Shown one piece after another: positions 10,725 to 20,001 of a stretch of 20,874 bases of DNA. The position numbers and the translations under genes were made by a program. Position 1 is the first letter of the stretch; the number at the start of each line of letters is the position of its first letter. Origin of the DNA: Glutinoglossum americanum (lineage: Eukaryota > Ascomycota > Geoglossomycetes > Geoglossales > Geoglossaceae); assembly GCA_020080175.1 (NCBI GenBank), contig JAGHQL010000272.1, positions 1-20,874 on the forward strand, in the 5' to 3' direction. Below the pieces are notes generated by a model. It was not told where the DNA came from. It saw only the letters and a list, made by a program, of their open reading frames with translations, and ran no database searches.

Positions 10725-12950
10725 AGCGCAGCAGTTTGTCAATAGTCAGATCTTACTAGCAGTAGAAACGGCAGGACCCCAGTAAACTATAAGGAGGCCA
10801 AAATAGCGGTCGAAGAGTATCACTTTCCGAAAGAGGGTTTGCAACCCGAGATGGCTGGAAAGGGAGTTTTTGTACTTTGCTGGAAATGGAAGGGGAAGCC
10901 GGGGGTTGGTCGACCGAGGGGAAAAAAGTAAGTTAGAAGCTAAAAAGGGCATAGGAGAGGGAGCGGGTGAAGCTCAGGATAAAAGGGTGAGGCGGGTGCG
11001 AAGGTCAGAGGAGGGTGAGCGGTTTTAAAAGCGGCATGCTTTGAGTGAGCCGCATGTGAGCTCGGGGCAGATTCTACTCTTCTTTAAGCGCCAAGCCTGC
11101 GTCTGAAGAGCTTCAAGCAAACACGTCCGAAGACAGCTCTTTAAGAATAACCACTTTCTGCAGGACTGGGACGGAAAGAGCAAGCTTATTATATGTTCAT
11201 CTAAGCTACAAGGTATATCTTTAATTTTTATCTACAATGCACACCCTACGACACCGTGTTGGTTGCCTTAGCACTGTCCATTTCATCCAGCTACGCCTTC
11301 CAAGAGCCCTTGATACCAAGCATTGCAGAAAGACCAGGGTGCTGTAAACGCACCTTCACAACCTCATTTGCTGCCCCTCAACCCTCCATCATGACAAGGA
11401 ATTTACACCCACGCTGGAGGATGTAGTCTCGTGGTTGCCCATCATATTGCTCAGTAAAGGAACAGAAGGCATATCGCCAAAGCTTTAGGGTTCGTAGATG
11501 TCTTAGAGGATGGAGAGAGCACCACGTTCCAGTGCCCGTTAGACGATGCCTTACTTCGAGAAAAGAGGCAAGTCCACGTCATTCAGGGGCCGATGGCGTA
11601 GTCCAAGTAGAACCCTGAGACACCGGACCCCCAGATTCTCGTGAGAGCTCTTATTCCCGCTCATTTCCTCACCGCTCGAGTATAGCGGAAAGGCAGTCTC
11701 CATCATGTTCTCCACCAGGGTTGACCGGCGCATGCTCAGTGCTTCACCACAACATGTAATCAGCTAGTGCATGATCCATTGGTCCCACTAAATCACCCCG
11801 CCAGGTTCGCCGCTACACAGTCGCCCCTATCCAACCCTTCTCCAGCTGCATTGCCGATGCACTGCCCAGTTTTCCAGTCCGAAACAGGAGTCTGGAGGAG
11901 TAAGACTAGTATTGAACTTCATCCATCGTAACCACGTCAAATAGAATATTCCAATGTCATTCGGCGATAACCAGAGATACGGACACACGGAATCCCACGA
12001 TCCCCTGCAGACGGCCTAGGTGAAACAGCTCGAGGCGAGCTGGAAGTTGGTACACACATACTCCACCGCCTCGGAGAACCAATTGATATAAGCCTTGAGG
12101 CGTTAGCGCACTAGGACTTGCCGCCAGAAGGCGTCATTCGCAAGCCCTCTGGCCGTATCATCCAGCACATCTATGCTCCTCTGCACACTCATCCATGTCC
12201 ACGCTGCTGGCTTCGCCTCCGAACGTCCTCCCGACCTGGTGCCTGCCCTGAAAACTTCTCCAGTAACCACCAGTCTCATCGTGTCTCACCGGAAAGGCAC
12301 CCTACCACTTTGTTCGACACATATTCCTCTCCTCTGGGATTCATCTGACTCGTGAGGCGAAAGGGGAAACACCTTGTTGAATGATATGTATAACAGATAA
12401 TGACCCACAGAAAGATGTAGAAGAATAACATAACGGTCATAAGGGATTATTTATATTGCCCAGGTACATAGTATTTATTCTGATAAGTGTTTCACGGGAC
12501 CCCCACAGTTCCACTTCCATTGTCCACGAGTGTAACCAAAGGTAGTGGCTCTGCCTCTAAGGTCTATGGAAGCAACACAGCATCTTGCCTGCCACGGTAA
12601 ATACCCAGGCACGAGGTGCGAGGCTTCGACCCCTTTTCTAACCTTTCCACAAAGCTTAGTGGGTTCCCTCACGTTCGACCGCAGTAGCGATAGATTTAAC
12701 GTTACTGCTGGCGTACCCCGACCCTCCTAAAACTGCCACATAGCACAAGGGCCGGGAAAGAAGAGCTGGTAACCTCATGTAGGTATTCCATTCCCTGACG
12801 AACCTGGAGAATAATAAAACCAGAGCGATTGCGATCCCGGGGGCGGGGGCTGGCACTCATCATCACCATGGTGGACTAGTGTACCCCGGGTCAGCTGTTA
12901 AGGGATCCAAACATGGGGCGGGGGGGGTGAATATTGCGGTGGGACAGGGC
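10725..12950. other. Gene-free stretch with faint decayed coding traces
   Basis: No intact gene is visible. On the plus strand near 11244 a frame reads PYDTVLVALAL, and near 11399 another frame reads EFTPTLEDVV. In that order and spacing these recall the plant-mobile-domain (aminotransferase-like) family, which has a YDT..V..AL helix followed by a TPTLEDV motif. No further match was found downstream, so this is only a hint. The remainder (11.5-12.95 kb) has short frames with no domain. Confidence 0.3.
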
Positions 12951-13731
12951 GTAGTGCGTCAGATGAGACGCGATCCCAAAGATTCAATGGCTCGTGGGAA
13001 GTCGAAGTCGTAATTCGAAGGAATTCTATACTTGTCCATTAGCCTCAAGTATGGAGAAATGGAGGGAGGGGCGGGGCAGTGCATGTATGAATGCCGCCAA
13101 TTCAGAAAATACCTCATCAGAGAGTAATGTTAAGGGTTGAGAGGAGGAGGGAAATGGCGATGATTTTATATTGTCGCTCGGCGGAGGCCGACAAAGCGGC
13201 AAGCGAGACGTCAACCCCAAAGCGGCAAGTCTAACTGGAAGCGGGGTAATTCATCGGAAATAATTATATATATGTAGTTGCTCATGCGAAGGCCGAGGAA
13301 GCGGAGGTTCGTGAGGCGAGGCAGGCCTTAAACGTGGCTTCGTGCCCGCGCGCAACCACATATATATATATATTTTATCTTAATGGACTCGCCTCCGTGT
13401 ATGGAGGCTGCCTCGATCGGGTAAAGCGCGCATCACCTGATCGCTTGCCGCTTTTTCGTCCCCCGCTGGGTCACGAACATAAATTCATCGCCATTTCCCT
13501 CCTCTTCTTGACCTTTACCCTCGCCCATTTTCCACCTCCGATCCTACTCCTAGCGTCGCCTCGATGAGGTATTTTCTAAACTGGCGGCATTCATGCATGC
13601 ACTTCTCCCCTCGCCTGTCCATTTTCATTTCCCGTGTCTCAGGCTAACAGACAAAGCATAGGGCTCCTTCGAATTACATCTTCCTATGAGCCATTGAATC
13701 TCTAGGATCACCACTCATCTGGCGCACTCGC
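12951..13731. repeat. Long imperfect palindrome (foldback-like element)
   Basis: The left arm (about 12951-13281) and right arm (about 13352-13731) are inverted copies with scattered changes and small gaps, around a short unpaired centre. Clear paired blocks are 13081-13118 with 13563-13600 (35 of 38 matching), 12981-13000 with 13681-13700 (18 of 20), 13144-13166 with 13482-13504, 13194-13206 with 13441-13453, and 13274-13281 with 13352-13359. All five differences in the first two blocks are transitions. There is no transposase and no convincing coding frame inside. It could be a foldback or MITE-type element, or an inverted duplication. A transcript through it would form a long hairpin RNA. 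Confidence 0.85.
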
Positions 13732-14843
13732 TGCAGCTGGATACCCCCTGACTCACCTCGGCACTGTCAGCGATCGTGAAATTGTACGGCGATCGAAGGT
13801 CATGTCATCTCACAAACGCATTTCGTTCTCCCCCCGGAGGGGTCCAGACTCGGTGGCAAGCTGAGAAGACGATCCTGCTGCACGATCCTCCTAGGCAGCA
13901 ATGGCCAGGTCCATTCTTGCTCCGCAGAGTCACTGGTCTGCGGACGATCGGAAATCACGTCCTCCTACAAGCTCCGGTCTGTCCGTGTCTAGATCCCCCG
14001 CTCATGGCATGATGAGCTGAGAAGATGGCCCTACCATGCGATCCTCCCGGGCAGCAATGCATCTCGCACCCCCCCACCTCTTTCTCCTTAATTCCAGAGC
14101 TCATCGGCTTGCTAGGGGGTTATGTCTCGGCGATTCCCTAGGCAGGGGAACGGCCTGCATCTTCGCACATGTCATTTAGCAAGGCGTCTCTCTCTCCGCC
14201 CCATAACTGGCCAGACGAACCACAGAGGAAGGGAATGTGTGCCGAGCAGGGATAGGCACAAGATCGGGAGAACTTTCGGAGGCGGAGTCAGCAGTGTGGG
14301 CATGGATGAGTGCACAAGGAAGCGTAGCTGTGTTGGATGTCGCGGCCAGAGGGCTTGTGAATGACGTCTTTCAGTAGCGATTCTTAATGTGCCAACGCTT
14401 CAAGGGCTATGTCAATTGGTTTTCTGAGGTGGCGGAGCATGTAGCTTGGAATAGCTTGATCTGGAGGAGACGGGATACGGAGGTGTGTGTCGGCCTTCAA
14501 CTCGCTTCAAGCTGTTTTACTCCAAAGCCCTTCTTCAATTAGGTGACACCGAGACCGCTTGCAAGAGATTGCAGGATTTTGTGTGTCCATATTTCCCCTG
14601 ATTGGCACCGAATGACGTTGGAATGCTCCACTTCCGTGAGGCAAGGCAGGCGTGGTTCCGCGGGCGGGGTTCACTAATACTACTCTTACCCCCCGGGCTC
14701 TCCTATTTCGGTATAATGGAGCTACTTCGGAACAATGGCAAACCGGGCAGTAAATTAGCAATACATTGGCCATGCAGTCGGGTGAGAGTTGGATTGGGTG
14801 GCCTTTCAACTGCGCTCAGACAGCAAGGAAATGCTTTGACTAA
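13732..14843. other. Gene-free stretch with a dispersed direct repeat
   Basis: A pair of related 45-bp segments is noted separately. Otherwise only short frames without domains are visible, such as an 80-codon plus-strand frame at 14122-14364. Part of 14.4-14.84 kb may be decayed upstream exons of the membrane-anchor remnant that follows, but I could not trace them. Confidence 0.4.
13859..14059 (+). repeat. Two copies of a ~45-bp direct repeat
   Basis: Copy one is 13859-13903 and copy two is 14015-14059. Both begin AGCTGAGAAGA and both end in CGATCCTCC followed by GGCAGCAATG after two variable bases. The middle dozen bases differ. The copies are 156 bases apart and not linked to any gene I can see. 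Confidence 0.7.
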
Positions 14844-15107
14844 GCAGGATATAGAGCCTATACAAGATTGGGGCTGGGGGTTGGAGTTCCGCTTGCGGTC
14901 ATTGGTATTGGCGCCTTACTACTTGCATTATTTCTCCAGTGGCGTCGTCGTCGTTGCGAAGCGGGTACCAGCCAAAACATGGAACAATCCCCTGGAATCC
15001 TGCAGCCATCACCTCATAGCGGACAAAGTTGGGATCGGAACATGGCGACGTATGAGTTGAATGAGGCGCATGCACAACGGCAAAGGAGTGAGCTGCCCGG
15101 TTTATGA
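14844..15107 (+). pseudogene. Membrane anchor and tail of a surface protein, 5' part missing
   Basis: The frame reads TRLGLGVGVPLAVIGIGALL and continues as a single hydrophobic segment, then a stop-transfer run WRRRR and a short hydrophilic tail ending RSELPGL. This is the usual end of fungal secreted Ser/Thr-rich proteins anchored by one transmembrane helix: a T(K/R)xGLGVGVPL lead-in, a helix, an Arg cluster, and a tail rich in Gln, Pro and Glu. A possible splice acceptor (GACTAAGCAG) ends at 14847. I could not find a signal peptide or an extracellular domain upstream in any consistent exon chain, and the frame has no good start codon before the helix. It may be the last exon of a gene whose upstream exons I failed to recognise, or a relic. 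Confidence 0.45.
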
Positions 15108-15581
15108 CAAGGCAATGGGAAGTTGCTGGATAGTGGCCTGCTTCGTGAATGGGACAGCCGATTCGCAGAGATCATGGCTTCGCAACTCGGCTGGAAGACA
15201 ACAACATCACCGCTCTCTCAACATCGACCTTGACCTTCCATAAGTCGTTTAATCTCTCAGACGGCGACTCGTCTGATATTCAGTGTCCCTGCCTCGCCGC
15301 AGCTGAAAATTCCTCAGCTCTTCTTGGCGTCGCCGATAGTTATTGTGGAGTCGTACAGGAACGGAGGTCATGCGGAGGTCGTGCGGAGGTCGTGTCTTCG
15401 TAAATAGGAATCTTGAAACGCCGTTCATACTCGGACGCCATTGGTCAGTAGCAGGCGCTAGTTACTAGCGACATCCATAGTGGGTTTCTTCCACCCATAT
15501 CCTCCGTTTCATCCTCGTTCTCTTCGTCACCCTCATGGTCTCCTTTATCCATATTCTTTACTCCTCTTCCTCACGTTCGCT
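15108..15581. other. Gene-free stretch
   Basis: Apart from the 11-bp tandem repeat, I see no supportable gene, RNA or repeat here. CT-rich runs near 15500-15570 are the reverse of the Glu-rich end of the minus-strand open frame that follows. Confidence 0.4.
15362..15394 (+). repeat. 11-bp tandem repeat, three copies
   Basis: The unit CGGAGGTCGTG occurs at 15373-15383 and 15384-15394, and the first copy (15362-15372) differs by one base. Confidence 0.8.
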
Positions 15582-15956
15582 GTCTCTGTTGGAGGTTATG
15601 GAACGAACGAGGGAACGGGAACGAGCATGTAAGTAGAATATATATATTAGTCTAGTTAATTGAGCTGAGTTCCAGCTACCTACGAAGTGAGAAGAGTCCT
15701 TATATACCCGTTCCGTGGCAAGGCCACGTAATACAGTGGTGGCAACCTGCCACGTAATGGAAGCAATCCGAATGTTGCTTGGTGGCGGTGGCAATATCCA
15801 ACAGTCTCCTTCATCCAACACTTCATCGGTAGTAGTATGGTCTTGGATATTTGCTTGCTTGACTGCAATCGCGAAATTGGTAGGGGTAGCGTCGTTTGGC
15901 TGGCCATCGCAAGGTGGAGTCGCTGCTTCAGAGGACTGGCTCTGTACTAGAAGGGA
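15561..15956 (-). other. Open minus-strand frame of 132 codons running through the solo LTR
   Basis: The frame is open from the stop at 15957-15959 to the stop at 15558-15560. Before the LTR it reads a low-complexity Ala/Thr/Asn-rich stretch and then TTTDEVLDEGD. After it, SEREEEE closes the frame. The LTR plus its duplicated 5 bases is 222 bases, 74 whole codons, and holds no stop in this frame, so the host frame stays open across it. A possible acceptor (CTAATCCCTTCTAG) lies just at the upstream edge, so this could be a last exon on the minus strand. No domain is recognised, no start codon is evident, and coding status is unproven. Confidence 0.3.
15587..15803 (-). mobile_element. Solo LTR of a Ty1/copia-type retrotransposon
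   Basis: The segment is 217 bp, starts TGTTGGA and ends TCCAACA (7-bp inverted termini). It is flanked on both sides by the same 5 bases, GTCTC (15582-15586 and 15804-15808), a perfect target-site duplication. The TATATAAGG box (plus strand near 15698-15706) points to transcription on the minus strand. No internal retrotransposon genes are present, which is what recombination between two LTRs leaves behind. The intact termini and duplication suggest a fairly young insertion. Assignment to copia rests on the TGTTGGA...TCCAACA ends and the small size. Confidence 0.85.
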
Positions 15957-16361
15957 TTAGCTGTCGGGATCAGGGAGGCATTGAATCAGCAGATGGGGGG
16001 GACGTTGGGGACATCTCCTTTCAAGACATGAAGCTTACTCCTGTTACTCCTGGTCGTCCCGCCCTTCAAGAGCCGTTGATTTATCTCGGACTCCAGGAGA
16101 ACGACGGCCTGATTGAGAGAGCAAATCTTACTCAACCGAAGTAATGGCCACTTCAAGCTGTAGTTGAAGTTGGGTGGACGGATTAGATTCGAAAGAGCTT
16201 CATGAGGTAGTTGGCCCCAGTGGAGTTGAATCTTTCGGACTTCTGTCTACACTCTGGCGATGAGCAGTTTGTGCTTCTCCAGGAACGCCTTCAACCTTTC
16301 TTTGCTCGTAGTCGACCTCACCCTTGAGGGACTCGAGGGATTCATATCGAAACTCCCATGA

Positions 16362-16556
16362 TCAATTCGCGACAAGGTAACCCCAAGCGGCTGTCACGAC
16401 CTCTGGCACCTGCTCGTTGATCTGCTCTGCAGCATCTAGTATGTGGAGAACATCCACGAGTTTCTCTTGTTTCGAATCGATCCCATCAAGCTGGCCATGG
16501 ATCCCCTCGGCAATCGACTTGGTAAGCCCGTCATCACTGTCAATTGAGAGTTCCAT
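16362..16556 (-). pseudogene. Coding-like minus-strand fragment, unknown family
   Basis: The 64-codon frame starts MELSIDSDDGLTKSIAEGIH and is acidic and helix-forming, with a heptad-like run (LVDVLHILDAAEQINEQV). After its stop the same frame carries on with coding-like sequence (ESLESLKGEVDYEQRKVEG) to about 16200, and another frame there reads TSKERLKAFLEKHKLLIARV. This mixture looks like a host gene that has decayed, perhaps the same gene whose last exon holds the solo LTR. I do not recognise the family. It may instead be unrelated short frames. Confidence 0.25.
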
Positions 16557-17407
16557 GATGTAGTCATGTAGGAAAAGTTTGTCGAGGGAATAATAGGATT
16601 AGCCATCGAATGAGGGAGGCTCTAAGCCTCAAGCAAAAGAAAGTGGGGCAAATCATTTCCTGCCTCGATCTTGTTATTCGCCAAAAGTACATAATTGCCA
16701 TGATAGTACGCTGCCAGTCGGTTGACGGCGTACCGTCATGACAAATAACCTCATATTAAGTATAAATGCTCATATTATTAACGGCTTCTATTTTCATCCA
16801 TATTCTTTGTTAGGGTAGAAAACATTGGTCAGCGAATGAGAATGGGATTAGATATTCTTTATGAGAATTTGTGAGCAAGTACGTTTTCTGATTTCAAGTA
16901 TATTTTTCTGCCTGAAACTTGATGGGTTATATTCGGAGTACCGACCGGAAACGGAATGTGAAGGATGAAAGTGGTACTAGTATAGTATGATTCTCCTATG
17001 TGTCTATAAGACCCTTGTTAATGTCATGGGCGGTGTGAACTCACAGCAACGCCGAGCATGCAGTGATTAGCGATCAAAATCAGTGGAATGGCCGGTGTTG
17101 AAATTGCTAAAAGACTGTGCCTCATCGTTATCTTAGTTCAGCTTCGTCATCACGAACTCCGGTGGAAGGCCTCCGGCCTCCCACTTCTATATAGTATACT
17201 AGCTTTTCATTTTCAAGAATTAATCAAGACATTCCTCGATGCCCGAAGGCCAACGACATGAAAGACGGCATGAACATAATTATTCCGTCTAACAAGTACT
17301 AAAATGTAGAAAATAATCCATTCTGTGCTTGTATTTTCCAGCCGTGATGCAACATCTGTAAAGACAAAAGGAGTTTTTGGTTGAATAGTGATCGGGTTGA
17401 AATCCGA
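16557..17407. other. AT-rich intergenic stretch
   Basis: No gene is seen. The right end (about 17280-17407) is the 3' flank of the minus-strand membrane-protein gene. A short inverted pair (GTACGCTGCC / GGCGTAC, near 16708-16734) is present but is too short to interpret. Confidence 0.4.
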
Positions 17408-19174
17408 CTAGGGAATGGTTGGATCCATTGTAAAACTCTCTTTGGGGTTCTTCGGTGGTGGATGTTGCTGTATCCGCCCACGCCCAGAAACCTTATGGTA
17501 GAGAACAAGGTTCTCTAAAAATGCATCTTCGGGCTCCGGTGGTCTGTGGTAAGCCTCAGCTACTGCGATCGGGTTTAGGCTGATAGGGTGCTCAATATTA
17601 GTGACATGCCCTCCATAACCGCCAGTAGGCACCTCCTTGGGGCTAAATGCCGCCTCCGTCCGCGGGTAAGCGAAAATAATAATAATTGAAATGAGCAACG
17701 CAGTGGACATGATGCTGAGTGCCGAGATCCAGAAGCCTCTCTTGATATAATAGAAGGGTACCTTATCTATCTCTTCGACCGTGAAGTTCGCCGTCGTCCC
17801 ATTATTCGATTTGAGAGCTGTCCGGAAGGTTATCTCGTGAAGCGCGCTTAGGATATCTTCAGTCGGGGAGCTGAACTGACGGGCACAGCTAGTGATAGCA
17901 TCGTAGTGAGTGTCATTAAGATCGTAGTACAGTCCGGCTAGCGATCCCTTCATGTCGATGTCATATATTCGCGTCGTTCCATTATAATCGACCGTGGCAT
18001 TGGACAGGTAGTATGCATTAGCAAAGCCGGCAAGTGCAGTCAGGGGACCAGCCCCCCAATCTAGCTTGGTAGCGTTCGAATCGCCGGTGGATTTGATAGG
18101 TATATAGGTTCGATCGTTACTAACTATATGTAACTGACTCATGTCGAGTCTGACCGTCTGGTTAGAAATGATCACTGGGTACTTGATGGTCGACATCCAA
18201 ATGTCGCAGGTGTCGATGGTGACACTTGCACCGCAAGAGTCGTTGACGGCAGTAACGTATTTAGCGACAACTCTCAGCGTCGGATAACCCCACTCATTAT
18301 CGAATCGATCGAAGTTGGTTGAGAATACCAATGATCCGTTCCGATATGGATCATTAAGAACAAGGAAATCAGTAGCCTTTGCGCAATGCCATATGATACC
18401 GGCACCGGGAACATCCCCCGTGCATACCCCAGGGCAAAAGTACTCCTGTTCCAATCCAGACATGGTAATAGGTTCCCTGCGATACCATTGCTGCATGATT
18501 GAAAAGAAGTTGTGGCTGAATGAAATATTTCCGGGTTTGGCGGTGTTAATAGCCCCGCTCCAGCCGTCAGGTATGCGTACTGGGAAATCCAACTTCATGA
18601 CTCTATTTGTGACCTGATCTTGAGTTCGGACATCCATTGCTTGCTGCAGCAAAGGACCGCTGAGGAAATTTGTTACTGCAACAATCAAGGCAACGACCGC
18701 TAAGGTTTCCGCTTCCCAATTATCCTTGAGTTTCTTCCCATGCCCAAACACCTGGTGCCCAGCCTTGAAGATGCCGCACACGCCACCAGTACCATACTCC
18801 CAGATCTGACTGAGTTTGCGTGTTTGTGTGCCACGCACGGCCGTCCGCCACCAGATGATGGTAGTAACATGCGTAATCACCGCTCCCAGGCAAAATACGT
18901 AAACTGAGGACATGATATTGAGGATCGTCGTAGGTTGAATATATTTGAACAACTTCCTGCTTGCATTGGTCTTTCCATTCATGAAATCGACGAAGACCCC
19001 AGAACCAACAGTGCACACAGTTGCCCCCACATATAATAGCATGAGAAGTGTTTGGTTTCCCATGAAGGTGTGGAATTCTTGGCTTCTGATGAAGGCGAGG
19101 AATCCTCGGAATTTTCGGTTTCCGATGAAGGGGAGGGACTTCCACCAGCGTTGGGTGGATTTCTCGCTGTCCAT
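17408..19174 (-). CDS. Four-pass fungal membrane protein of unknown function
   Basis: This is one uninterrupted exon of 588 residues, with the start at the first ATG after an upstream TATA-like element. Predicted helices lie at about residues 42-64, 84-108, 157-177 and 480-503. Between helices three and four is a 300-residue loop with about ten N-glycosylation sites (for example NIS 216, NGS 279, NQT 338, NAT 392, NFT 463) and six cysteines (247, 251, 264, 314, 323, 430), so it should face outside. The N-terminus and a Pro-rich tail of about 85 residues should be cytosolic. The GPLLQQA motif at 173-179, ending helix three, together with this layout matches a large family of uncharacterised ascomycete membrane proteins, related in my judgement to the DUF3176 type. 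No enzymatic motif is seen. The gene appears intact and is flanked by relic-rich DNA on both sides. Confidence 0.85.
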   Translation of the reverse strand: MDSEKSTQRWWKSLPFIGNRKFRGFLAFIRSQEFHTFMGNQTLLMLLYVGATVCTVGSGVFVDFMNGKTNASRKLFKYIQPTTILNIMSSVYVFCLGAVITHVTTIIWWRTAVRGTQTRKLSQIWEYGTGGVCGIFKAGHQVFGHGKKLKDNWEAETLAVVALIVAVTNFLSGPLLQQAMDVRTQDQVTNRVMKLDFPVRIPDGWSGAINTAKPGNISFSHNFFSIMQQWYRREPITMSGLEQEYFCPGVCTGDVPGAGIIWHCAKATDFLVLNDPYRNGSLVFSTNFDRFDNEWGYPTLRVVAKYVTAVNDSCGASVTIDTCDIWMSTIKYPVIISNQTVRLDMSQLHIVSNDRTYIPIKSTGDSNATKLDWGAGPLTALAGFANAYYLSNATVDYNGTTRIYDIDMKGSLAGLYYDLNDTHYDAITSCARQFSSPTEDILSALHEITFRTALKSNNGTTANFTVEEIDKVPFYYIKRGFWISALSIMSTALLISIIIIFAYPRTEAAFSPKEVPTGGYGGHVTNIEHPISLNPIAVAEAYHRPPEPEDAFLENLVLYHKVSGRGRIQQHPPPKNPKESFTMDPTIP

Positions 19175-19269
19175 CGTTCAGGTATCCTAGTAGAATAACT
19201 TTACGACAATTAGCTCCCTGGCGGTTTAAACTACCGATGTCAGATATCGGACCGGAAATAAAATCAAGG

Positions 19270-19290
19270 ATAGCGCGATATATAGTGGAA
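19270..19290 (-). promoter_or_regulatory. TATA-like element of the membrane-protein gene
   Basis: CTATATAT on the minus strand (plus 19278-19285) lies about 105 bases upstream of the start codon at 19174, a plausible distance for a fungal core promoter. This is inferred from motif and spacing only. Confidence 0.3.
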
Positions 19291-20001
19291 TAAGGAAACT
19301 AAATCAGCCTATCCAAGATCCAAATAAGCATTCGACCCAAGAAATAAGTTCAATTCATATCTTAGTTGTGAGGGAGATGTTCTGCAGACAAGTGAGCATC
19401 ATCTCAGACCACCTAACCTGAGCGGAAGTAAGGTGAGATAACTTACAACTATCATACGTATTAACGGTCGTACGATCTCCCGTCATGGCCAAATCTGATA
19501 GGTATATTAAGGCCATCTTGAGCCAATAAAATATGTTGAGTTGCTGGAAGCGCAACACCGGGCATTGAAAATGCTACTTTCCTTGGCTGCCAGCAACAGT
19601 CAAGAGATCGAATCGTATGACAAGGTAATAATCGGCTGATTTGCTCGAGTGAGAGTCCTGAACGCTAATAGGGAGATAGGGCTGCCCACCCATTCGGCTT
19701 CGTTGGCGTTCCAATTGAGTCGAAAGGTAGGTCCAGCCCTTTGTTGATGCAGGAGCCGAAAAAGAAAAATATACAACTTTTTCGTAAGAGTGCTCACTAC
19801 TCGGCACGGGAGATGCTCCCCAACACCTAACTTTTCGCAATGCACAACTCAACACGTTTAAACGCCCCACACAGAAATTTTAACGGCTAACTTATCAAAG
19901 ATTCTTCTTTCACTCGAGACTTCACACCTCTCCTCCCACCCCTATTCTAATTAAAAAAAAATCAATTAAATTCTGATAAAAACTATAGGAAAGCATCTCT
20001 T
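19291..20001. other. Intergenic stretch between membrane-protein gene and transposase relic
   Basis: No gene is supportable; frames of 67-98 codons on the minus strand lack any domain. The missing N-terminal part and left terminal repeat of the Tc1/mariner element would be expected here, but I could not see them. Confidence 0.4.

Noticed and set aside
12545-12730. tRNA-like T-arm word (GGCTTCGACCCC) near 12630
   Set aside because: No matching acceptor stem, D-arm or anticodon arm can be built around it.
13334-13567. 77-codon plus-strand frame with hydrophobic end
   Set aside because: It lies wholly inside the long palindrome and its hydrophobic end is the CT-rich right arm; no sign of a gene.
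14602-15060. 152-codon plus-strand frame
   Set aside because: It is an overlapping frame of the membrane-anchor exon, whose alternative frame gives a far more sensible protein end.
15896-16144. 82-codon plus-strand frame with protein-like composition
   Set aside because: No start in a favourable context and no domain; minus-strand frames in the same place are at least as coding-like, so no call is made on this strand.
18720-19145. 141-codon minus-strand frame with repeated H/P-rich start
   Set aside because: It is a shadow of the 588-residue membrane protein in a neighbouring frame.
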